A stretch of 64,000 nucleotides of DNA from contig OZ034968.1 of the NCBI GenBank assembly GCA_964030785.1, positions 32,746,686-32,810,685 on the forward strand, read 5' to 3'. The position numbers and the translations under genes are program-made. Shown in pieces: positions 21,938-31,817 of this stretch. This stretch comes from Siderastrea siderea. Taxonomy: Eukaryota > Cnidaria > Anthozoa > Scleractinia > Rhizangiidae. The notes under the pieces are model-generated. The model was not told the DNA's origin and ran no database searches. It was given only the letters and a program-made list of their open reading frames with translations. How positions within the stretch are numbered: the stretch's first letter is position 1; the number at the start of each line of letters is the position of its first letter.

Positions 21938-24900
21938 TTATGAATGAATATGTACAGTTGTTTTCCAATGTTTCGGTAAGTTACTGTTCAACTTCTTTTT
22001 CTTGTATGTAGAGTTAATGGTTGCTTCATGTTCAAAATGTTCATAAGTTGGTGCAAAACCATGCTTTATGACAAATTCTTCCTCCCATTTTTCTATTTCT
22101 AGTGAGAGAGTCTCGTGAGCTGATAGCACTTGTGTTTGGACATTGATCAAAGTATCTTTGTACTTGTCTTGGTAGTACTGGTTCTTCTGGTTCTCTTTGT
22201 TGTGCAGGGCTTTTCTTGCTTTGTCAAGAGACTTAACCAAAGGTATAACACCTAACACCTTTGAAACAGACATGGCAAGTTTAGTTTGCAAGACCTGATC
22301 TTGTTGCGGATTTTTTTGCTTGTATTTTTTGTTGTAGGAATTTTATTTGGTTGTGGTTGCTGGTAGACACCACTCTCTCCTAAGTGGCTCACCGTGAACA
22401 TGTACATGAGTGGGCTTTGGAACATCTAGTGAGATTCTATGATCATCTGTGATGCTCACACCACCACCCTCTCCCCTTCCACCACCATTATCATCATCAT
22501 CGCAGTCGTCCTCACTCAGCTCAGCACCATGAACATTTGTGATGGATGATCACCTTGAAACATTCTACAGATGTCCTTGATAGGGACTTTGTGAGATGAA
22601 GTGATTTCAGTGGTGAGCTGCTGGATGTCGAAGATGCTGCTGGATGTAGAAGTGTCTACAAGATTAGTGGTCCACGCAACAGATTGCTTATGGTCTGAGC
22701 GGCTGGTGATGCTCTGAGCTGCTGGATGAAGAAGTGTCTACAAGATTAGTGGTCCACGCAACAGATTGCTCATGGTCTTGTTCTTCTAAATCTTCTCCAT
22801 TGTCAGGCAGAGGTGGAATGATGTGGTTTTCTGAATCTGTGGTGTTTTCATCCTCGATTTGATTTTCATCTAGTGGCCATGGCTCATCTTGAAACACTCT
22901 GTAGTACTGACTGTAAAAAACATCCCCTCTTGAATCATAGACTTTAACCTTTCTGATAGGTAAGTGGAGATCAGGATGCTCCAAGCACTCTTCCCATTTC
23001 TCCTTGAGGTAAATCCTTTCGCTTGCAAAGGAAGAAGAACGAAAGTGGTGCATAGGGGGTCCTTGCTCTTGAAATTCAGGCTGTCCTTTGCTATCATCAA
23101 ACACAATTTCTTTAGTCTCCTCATCAACATGCCACCAGACTCCCATGCCACAAAGAAGAAAAACACTTATCTTTTCCAGGTGAGCCTGAAACTGTTCTTT
23201 GTCCAGACGTTCATAGGGAATTACTGTGTCTGGGAAGTCTGGAAGGTTTCTAGCAAACTTTCCAATCTTTGACTTTTGATCAACAAAGCAACTCTTGTTT
23301 GACTTGAAATTTCTTTCTGCTTAAGCTCGAACATTGTAGTTGGGAATAATGTGTTCTGGGTGTTTATTGGAGGTTGTCTTGCTGACGGAATTGACAGTGC
23401 TGAATTCTGGTTCCTCCTCCTCAGTGTCTACTGAACTAAGAGAAATTAATCGCGATGTGAGAGGACCATGGCATGTGATGCTGTGGTAGTAATTGCCATA
23501 AAGCTTTCTACGTGTTAGCACTTCTGGGGGGGTCAAATATTTTTCGAACTGCAATCATATGGCAGAATGTTACAGTATGGAGACGCAAAATGAACCGGGG
23601 AAGTGCGTCTGTCTTCAGGAGCATACAGCAGTTCACAGAGTTCTGCAAGACTGTACAACAGTCTTCTGATGGTTAGGCGACAGTTGCGTCAAAGATGCAG
23701 AGCCAGAACAATGCAGCAAAGACGGTAATCTGATCCCCTTAGCTTGTCTTTGGTGGAAAGAACTGCTTCTATCGCCTCTTCAAATAGTGTTTTCTCTTCA
23801 TTAGTCAAGTGCTTGGGCAGTTCTTTTAATATATTACTGATATGCTCCTTGAAGTCATGCAGGGGTTCCACTGGGACTACTTCATACTGGGCCAAGTTGA
23901 GGTCTTTCATTGAAGCTCTTTGATTTGGAAAACAGAGTGCAGGGACCCGCTGACCACCCTTTAGTTCCTCTCTCAGGTGGCTTTGCAAGGCTGGTTTCAG
24001 ATTTCGGCTCTTGCACTCTCTAATTAACTCATCTTTTCTCATGTGCTGGAAAGGATTTACACCTCCATTCCTCCTTTCTCGTCCAGCTGCACAAGCAATA
24101 ATTTTTCTCCTTCGTTCTTCCAGTGTAATTTCTGGGGCTCTCAGTGATGCCACATGATCAAAGTACTGCATGGGCTGCTGCTTAAGTGCAACCACAGCAC
24201 CCAAAATTTCCTCCAATTTGCTCGCCACCCTCAACCTCTTGTGATGGATGATCACCGTGAAACATTCTACAGATGTCCTTGATAGGGACTTTGAGAGATG
24301 AAGTGATTTCAGTGGTGAGCTGCTGGATGTCGTTCAGGCGGGTGTCACTGTACAACAACTGGTCTTCTGTTGTGTCTCTACATCTTGCCAAAAGGTAGAT
24401 TTGCGGCTTTTCCACCATTTCCTGAACGTCCTTTCCGCCAAGCTCCAGTGATGTGTAGTACAATGCTGGGTCATATATGGCATTTACTGTCTGGGGAATG
24501 TGGCCATGATTCATGATGCTTGAATGTTCTGACCAGATCATTAGGTGCCGTGTACGTTCCCAGTGTTTCAGCGAGTTTAGTAACTCCTCCCTTGTCATCC
24601 CACCACCAGACTGTTCTTCAAACTCTCCAAGCTCAATAAGACGATTTTTCAGCTCTTCGTCATTCATTGCCTCATAGTGTGCATCTGAATGGTCTCTCAC
24701 AAGACCCTCCTGTTCATGATCATCCAAGGAGGTTTTTCTTTATTTCCAGCAAAGGAATTTTTCTGCCACTCACCCTAAAATACTCCTCCTTTAGAGTACC
24801 ATCAGAATGCAATGTTAACTTTTTTATAAGACTTTGGTGCTATAATTTTTCCCAAGCAGTATTCCCCGTTTGCCATTTTCTGCCTCGGCGTGTCCCTTAT

Positions 24901-24990
24901 GGCTGTACTTTTGCGGGGCACTGATGTTGTAATCTCCTCACCAATGGTTTTTTTAAGCTGCTTCCTTGGAAGTGGATAATTTTTTGCCCT
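21938..24990 (-). mobile_element. Unassigned ORF cluster inserted into a BEL/Pao element; SAP-like motifs, degenerate
   Basis: Several minus-strand frames appear to be broken parts of one protein or locus. 24182-24727 begins with a SAP-like helical repeat (MNDEELKNRLIELGEF, then MTREELLNSLKHW). After a frameshift, 23689-24255 holds a second SAP-like motif (MRKDELIRECKSRNLKPAL) and the conserved-looking stretch YEVVPVEPLHDFKEHISNIL. 23321-23554 reads TRRKLYGNYYHSITCHGPLT and an acidic tract. 22688-23146 reads GVWWHVDEETKEI and a hydrophilic tail. 21938-22291 is a lysine-rich coiled-coil-like piece. Stops or frameshifts separate them. I do not recognise a named family; the repeat-like position and multiple breaks suggest a transposon-borne gene. 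The span lies between the gag and pol halves of a BEL/Pao element and must have inserted there. Edges are estimated at about 21.03-21.06 and 24.96-25.01 kb. Confidence 0.5.
22535..22771 (-). repeat. Internal duplication of coding sequence and local tandem repeat
   Basis: 22535-22632 is a near-identical direct copy of 24236-24333, sharing gatggatgatcacc and acattctacagatgtccttg. It is followed by two tandem copies of about 50 bp (about 22645-22690 and 22725-22771, both with aagtgtctacaagattagtg). The duplication inserts part of the upstream ORF into the downstream ORF. Confidence 0.7.
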
Positions 24991-25009
24991 GGCTCTTGAA
25001 CTTTTAAAC

Positions 25010-26220
25010 TTTTTGAAGTCGTTTGTGTGATGTGACACTCTTAGGATTTCCGACATCTTCTGTTCTGCCTCACGATGTCCCACTTTTGGTTAACAGTCAA
25101 TCATTCGTACACAGGGCAGGAGGAAAGGAGATGCTTGATGTGCAGCCTAGGGGACATGCTTCGTCGTCGGTCATACTGGCGTTGTTAGCATGTTGTTCCG
25201 TTTTCCTATGGTAAGGTTGATCTCCCCTCGCTCTCTGTGCTTGCTGGTAGTTTCGGTTTCTTTCTTGCCTCTGGATCGGAGAGTTCCCTTTTGGTGGAGC
25301 CAATTAACTAGATTGGTAGCATTTTCTTCCTTCGTTTCTCGTTGCATCTCTCTGCCAAAGTCTGCATTATCCTTCGGTTCACGTTTCGACAGAACGTGAC
25401 ATGAAAAATGGCGCCTCAGAGGCTTCTTGAACACAACACCCATTGTCCTCCATAGCACTCACAGACCTAGATACTGTGGTGGCGTAACAAGCGAGACTCT
25501 TTGAATCGCCTCTTAGAGCCCCATAATTGTTGATCTTAGCCAGGAATTCATCCATGGGCTTCCTTTTGTTCGCGAATCCAATGTCAAGAATTTCCCACGA
25601 TCTACTTACGTCTTTGCAAGTCTTCACCTGCTCTGTCCACCAAGATCCCTTTGGCACGGCTTTACGGAAGCGCTGGAACTGTTCATCCTTGTCTTGGCCA
25701 TATTTGCTCATCCAACGGTTGAACTCCTTTTTCCAGGAGGCATATGTCTTTCGAGACCCATCCCATGATGGGACTGATAGACTTTCTAGGCCACTAACGT
25801 TTGGTAGCTATACTCTCTGCCATTTGTTTCATTCCATTCGCTACTACTTCAAGAGCTGTACAGCTGTCAGAGGTGTTTTGAGGCGTATTAAGTTCCTTTT
25901 GGTAACTAGCATATCTCTGTAGAATTTCAAGGTATCTTGCTTTAATTTCATATCCAGATTGAGATTCTACGTTACTCTTTCATGTTCTGACGTGATATTC
26001 TCTTCGACAAGTCTATCAGCAATGGTCTCTATCTGTTTCGTCTCTGTACTTTGATTCAATCTCGTTAAATGTGGCTGCTAATAATTTCAGCTCAGGTTTC
26101 ACAGAGTAGATTGTTTCGAATTCATCAAATAATCCCTTAAGTGTGTATGTAGGATTCTCCCGTTTTTCAAAGAGAGTCATCACGTCTACTTTTGGCAGTA
26201 TTGCGTTACGATTAGCTTAT
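25010..26220 (-). pseudogene. BEL/Pao retrotransposon gag region
   Basis: Minus-strand frames with several breaks read, in order, an N-terminal helical part (about 26215-26020: KVDVMTLFEKRENPTYTLKG), a core (25790-25380: SVPSWDGSRKTYASWKKEFN, then PMDEFLAKINNYGALRGDSK), a mid part ending with a basic linker (25380-25170), and CCHC-type knuckles (ACPLGCTSS near 25140 and HHTNDFKKF near 25030). This is the order of a BEL/Pao gag. The sequence then changes abruptly to the unassigned block, and the element resumes as pol at 21030. No LTR pair could be made out. Confidence 0.75.
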
Positions 26221-26224
26221 TTGC

Positions 26225-28891
26225 GTGATTTCTTTCCTCAGTCTCGTTTTCATGCAAAACATCTGACGTGCGGCCTCTTATGATCCACCAAGTTGGAATT
26301 TTAAGAATGTGATACGTGTAAACCCGTAAAGTAACCAAACAATCACGGTAAAAATCGCAAAGTTTCTACCTTGGTCCGAAAAGCGTTGTCCTTTGACGAT
26401 TTGCAGGTTATTCAAAGAAGGCCGGTGGCTCCTTTATGCAGTCGGCTGTCCTCGTGTCCTGTCGTCTTGACTTTCTCCTCGATGATAGGGTTTAGATTTC
26501 TGTGTATGTTTCAGCTGTGCATGTTTCGGGTTGCTGCTAGAATTTTGACTGTTTTGCACCACGGATCTGGGCACTACTTTTTATCGGCAACACCAATGGA
26601 AATAATTGTGCTCTAGGATATGGCAGTAGTTTTGAACTAGTTTTATTTGCAATCTTGTGGGTTTACACAAGCTAACTAGTCAATTGAAAGCCAAAAACAA
26701 CATTCATACGAATCAATGTCTGGTTACTGAAATGCTTAAACAATTTGATTTTAAAAAAAATTCGAACTTATCAATGTTATACTTACAATTCTGTAAGGCG
26801 TAATCCCGATTGTGGCACGTTACACCCTTATTCTTTACTTTCACGCGAATACGTACACTACGGTAAGCATGCTGATTTTTCTAGAGAATCTCTACTCTTC
26901 TCTAGTTCACTGTTAGGTTTCCCGAGTGGGAGGTTTCTGATTATAACATAGCTCACGCGCTGGTCCTATCGAATTCCTATTGAACCATCATGGTGTATAT
27001 CTCTATATACGCACGGCCGTGCGTATATAACAGGACGTGTGCAGTTGCATTTTGCTGCAAAGTTTCCGTCGAGTTTAGCGGCGAGTTCCTGTTGCTGAAC
27101 TTTCCGATAGTCATTGGAAGAAACTAGAGAAGAACTTCCAAATTTTTCTCTTGGCATTGATCTTTTAGCCAGAAAGCAGCCAACAAGCAAGAGCAAGACC
27201 AACGAAAACGAAGCATGCAGTTGAGTTATGAATACACTTGGTTTTTTCTGCCTGTAGCGACAAAAAGTGTCTTTTTCGCGAGCAACTCAGCGAGTAAATG
27301 ACCAAGAAAAATCATCTTACAGCACTGAGAGTTAAACTAGAGAGAGATTACAACAACGAAATTGTTGCAGAGTGTTTGATTTCTTAGGACGATCAAGGAA
27401 CTTTGTTGAAAAACTGAAGAAACTCGAACTTAATTAGTCTTTGGCGTTGTGTTTACGATTTCATTCACCGTCTTCTCTCAACGATTGTTCACAAAAGGTA
27501 GGTTTTATACGGAAAACTTTTAAAACCAAAATATCAAGACATGACACAAAATAAAACACAGTAAAATTGAAGCGAACCTTTTCAATTAATAATGTGTCAC
27601 ACGTTTTCGGTGATTCACTACCAAAATCAAACTAAACAAGAAAGCCCATTGGGCATTTTAACCAGCCATTCTGACCCTCCCCACCCCTAGGTTTCACAAA
27701 TGTTAGCGCGACCCTCTTTTTTTACGAACCGGCGTGTCAAAAAGTGTGATTGTGTGACACAACATTTTGACTATAGCGATACTGGATGACGTAATGTTTA
27801 AACTCTGATGACTCAGCTTATCTTTCTTATCGCTTTATTTGTGCTGAAAAACGCAAAATCACTCAAACGTTGAATGTCGATATGAATTCGTCCACAACTG
27901 AGAATGCTCACACAGGGACGACGAAGTATTTACTGTTGTGCCTAGACCTTAAATACAAACAGTGAACATAGCAGTAGAATCAAAATATAACGCTTGATAA
28001 ACACGAGCTCGAGCAGATCGTCAGAGTATGGGGCACGTCAAGGCATATCTCATGACGTGATGTTTAAATCCGGTTTGCTAACCCGGTAATCCCCTTGCAA
28101 AAGTAAACAAGCGAGCGGGGACGAAAGTCGCCCACGTCTTTGAAAGCTAACGCGCCTGTCGAGCCGCAATCGATTTCGCGCTCACTCGCCTGCTTTTCTT
28201 TTCCTTCACTATCTATCTCTGAACGGAAAGTGACACTGCTCGTAGCCTTTAGCGAACACCAAACGCAAACCACACAAATCCGTCGATAATATTCAGATAT
28301 TTTCGTTCTTTCAATGCAAAACGACTCGTAACACCTGCCTTATTAATTAATCTCCTTATTAATGACGATTCCTTCGTATCAACTTTTCGCCTCAAATAAA
28401 CACTCATTTCTCTCCGTTCACAAGAACTATCATTACTGATGGTGCAATCAACTAATATTGCATCATCATACTAGTACCAATTCCTTCTCTTCCTAGCCCA
28501 CGCCGGCAAAACGCAACTGTCCTTTTTGTCCGCTGCGAAATACAAGTTAGCCAATCAGAAACCTTACAATCCACTTCGCAAACTACCCCCCCCCCCCCAT
28601 AAAACGCCAAGGGAAACTGCCTCTCACGCAGCACAATATTACGCCGCTCCTATACAAAACGCAACTCTCAAAGCAAATCACATTCACAGAAGCGTGATAT
28701 GCTCCTGACATTCACAAATCCTTCTGACTCCCACATTTTTACACCCCTCAAAATGTCAATCCCAATAAAAAAAACTCCTGCGCTAAAAAAATTTTCACCA
28801 TAACCACTAACTAGATCAGACAACACAGCCAATTTCGCATTCAATCCTATTAGCTGCTTTACTCAATTGCGCATGCGTTATACAAGACAAC
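26225..28891. other. Stretch without a supported gene; likely retrotransposon leader and spacer
   Basis: Sequence upstream of the BEL/Pao gag on the minus strand (26.2-26.9 kb) may be its leader or LTR, but no repeat partner was found. A minus-strand frame near 26966-27240 includes a hydrophobic run (SFSLVLLLLVGCFLA) but lacks a start codon. A C tract lies at about 28586-28599. Nothing else is recognised. Confidence 0.35.
27004..27029. repeat. Perfect 26-bp palindrome
   Basis: The left half tatatacgcacgg is followed directly by its exact complement. There is no loop. It lies inside a minus-strand open frame of doubtful coding status. It could be a protein-binding site or the footprint of an excised element. 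Confidence 0.8.
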
Positions 28892-30711
28892 TACAGTACA
28901 GCCCAAAAATAATGCACGCGCAAGAAGTGGAGCAAGAAGTTCTTGCGCCGCAAGCACAAGCAAGCCCGCGCAAGAAGTGAAAGTGCTAGGTTTTTGCAGT
29001 TTACCCGCAAGAACATTCGAAACGCAAGAAGTTGAAAATCTAGCCGCAAGAAGTTACTAATGTTTCCGCAAGCCGCAAGAAGGCGCAAGAAGTACTGAGG
29101 GTCCAGCCGAAGAAACTTGTAGTGCTCGTGTTAGTGTGAGGCATTGCAAAAGTAATGAGAGCGAATCTCGCGCTCTATTCTCTTTGAAATATCACCGAGC
29201 TTTCGAGCGATTTTTCGCCGTGTTGGCGTGTTGGCGCGACAATTCGCCAAGTCAAGCGAAAGTTCACAAGGCTAATCAAAAAATCAAGGAAGCAAATGTT
29301 CGAACAACCGAAGTATCGAAGAAAATTCACATCACGAAATGGAATACCCGCCAGCTTTCCGACTGCAAGATAAACACCCGGTAAACATGATCTCTGGCAC
29401 ATGACAAAACATGAACAATTTTTTTAAGCGTGTCTCAGATACAGTGATACGGGTTCAACTCAGAACTGACTCAATTCAGTTTTTTATTCCATCCAAGAAA
29501 TAGAAACAAAAAGGTCCAAAAGCTATAATTGTGGCAAACTGCGCGAACTCTTCTTTGACAGGCAAGACAAGACAAGACTTACACATGCAGGAGGTCATGC
29601 CATCTCGTGGGTGAAGTCATCAAGAATCCCTGCATCTTTACCACTTTAATTTCCCAGCAAAAAAGGGATACTCGAAGAAATAGCATAGACATATGATTTC
29701 AACTACACATTCGCCTTTCGACACAGCTTGCTACCCGGGGCTTGCTGTCTTGACGGCTTAGAGAACTGCTCATGCATTGCGTTACAAAATGTCATTCAAG
29801 CAAATCATACTAAATTTCCATACGGCAGATTTGTGTTTACTCAGGTTAGAATTGACGTGCCGCATTTCTTTCAGATCGCGGAGTTTTAGTTTTCTTCAGA
29901 CTTTTTTGGTTTACTTCGAAGATTTAAAATGTGATATCGACTTCAGCGTAATGAGTGGAACTATTTTTACAAACATAATGTGTTTTTCCAATTAAGACTT
30001 CGGGTATTATTTCTTCTCATCTGAGTGACCATGCTCATTTCTCACACGTGTGAGCGCAACTAATTAAAAGTATTTGTCCGAGTTTAATATGTTGGTGGAA
30101 GTACAGCAACACTGAACAGGTGAATGTCGGTTCTTTAATAATGTGACTGATGGACTGCGCTTTGCCATTGTTCCTCATTTAAGTGAAATAAATCGAGCGA
30201 AATCTTTCGCGCCGCTAAGCGTACCGCATGTCTGGGACTCCGGGACACAAACAATAACATACACGCGCTTTGTTTGAGTCTCGTTTCTCCCTAGCCGTTA
30301 AAAAATAACATAGAAGGCGACCAGTGCCAAATTCAGAACCTAGTGAACTCTTTATCGGATAAAAAATTCTAAACCGAAGAAAAAAACTTACAAGGGACCA
30401 AATAAACAACTGATTGCAAGTTACAAAGGCAGCCAATTTCGAACGTGCCTTGCGCTACAAAGTGGTCTCTTTTTTACCTTCTCCGGGTTCCGGGTTTTTA
30501 AGATGTTAGCGCAAAGACGTTCTTGCGCTTACTTGCGGTCCAGATATCTTACCACAAAGAAGTTCTTGCGGTTTTAACTTCTAAACGCAAAGAAGTTCTT
30601 GCGGCTTGCAGTATTCAAGCGCAGGCATCCTGCAAGTAGCCGCAAGAAGTTCTCGGCTTGCGGACGCAAAAAGAAGTTCTTGCGCGTGCATTATTTTTGG
30701 GCTGTACTGTA
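28892..30711. mobile_element. Non-autonomous DNA transposon with 33-bp perfect TIRs, TA target and GCAAGAAGT subterminal repeats
   Basis: The ends at 28894-28926 and 30677-30709 are perfectly inverted for 33 bp, beginning cagtacagcccaaaaataat, and are flanked by TA on both sides (28892-28893 and 30710-30711). This fits a Tc1/mariner/pogo-type TA duplication. About 190 bp at each end carries many copies of cgcaagaagt, oriented inward on the left and inverted on the right. The central 1.4 kb has only short frames and no DDE transposase, so the element is non-autonomous. Confidence 0.8.
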
Positions 30712-30928
30712 CAAAAAACCCCAAACTTAAACAACCCTTCGCCGTTCATACCTTAAATACTGTAAATTAAAAGACAAAAACATAGGAAGGTAGCATTCAG
30801 AAGACTACTATGCGCATGCGTCTTATATAAGACAGTACCGCTCTTGAGTACCCGTACCACAAGCTTTACAGCACTTTGTTCGTATATTAAGCCAACTTGC
30901 TTTCACGAAAAACCGTGTCCATTTTATA

Positions 30929-30961
30929 AACCGGCGGTCGCCATCATGGCGACGGCCGGTT
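30929..30961. repeat. 33-bp near-perfect palindrome
   Basis: aaccggcggtcgccat and atggcgacggccggtt pair with one mismatch around a single central base. It is GC-rich in an AT-rich setting. Confidence 0.75.
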
Positions 30962-31650
30962 AATAAGCACTGACAACCAGAAAGGACGAAATTTTTTCGG
31001 CTATATACTACACAAAATAACTTCGTTTTAGCTGCAGTCAGTGTAGCTCTGTGTTCAAGCAGCTCCAAATGTTCAAACAAAATAAAATGTAATCCAAAAT
31101 AAGTCGAATGATCGCTTTCTCAGTTGTTTGATTCATTGTTGTTAAACCACATTCCGTCTGCGGCCTCCACTTTGTTTTGTACTCGTTTCAACTCAGACTC
31201 GCGGCTACAATGCTGAAATCATACAGCTTCAATCCGCTTTGGAGGATGAATACAACAGTTTTTTCAGGAAACATCAATCTTATACCACATCTTAGAGCGA
31301 TAATTGGAAGACTTCTTCAAAAAATTATTCTCGTACGTTCACTTCGGAGCAATTTCATTGATTCATTCAGCTTTACAAAGAAACGCTGCAACTACGAGGC
31401 AACACTTCGCAAGGTGTTTTGGCGCCTTTTTCTTTCAGTCGTGTGATCGATTATTGTTTCTTGTTTTTTTTCTTTCGTTTTTTTTTTTCTCGTTCTTTCT
31501 TGATTTTTATGGTAACCAGTGACTGAGTTTTGAATCAACTGCGCACTGAATCGTATTGCTTATAATTTACAGTTTCAACGGAAGCGAAATGGAACTGCGG
31601 CATCCTGCGAAAAACTACTATTTCGGCATTTCCACTGGCTACGTTATAAA

Positions 31651-31817
31651 ACAATTGGTTCATGCTTTTAGCTGTACGTACATCGAGTTGGGAAGTTTGG
31701 AGAGCACTCAAGAAGCTATGCTGCGCCTCGAGCAACTCTTACGCTTCTTTCGTGCTCCCCAAACTTCCCGCGTGCATCCATAACTCGATGTACGCACGCT
31801 AAGCATGAACCAATTGT
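31651..31817. repeat. Long hairpin with arms of about 60 bp
   Basis: acaattggttcatgct (31651 on) pairs with agcatgaaccaattgt (to 31817). Pairing continues inward through cgagtt and gaagtttgg with small bulges, leaving a loop of about 40 bp. It may be a small inverted-repeat element or a hairpin RNA locus. Confidence 0.65.

Noticed and set aside
26966..27240. Minus-strand frame with a hydrophobic run (SFSLVLLLLVGCFLA)
   Set aside because: There is no start codon before the hydrophobic run and no clear splice acceptor, and a palindrome lies in the frame. It is too weak to call a secreted protein.
28894..29100. Repeated gcaagaagt motif considered as a CRISPR or regulatory array
   Set aside because: It is inverted at the other end of a TA-flanked TIR element, so it is a subterminal repeat of a transposon.
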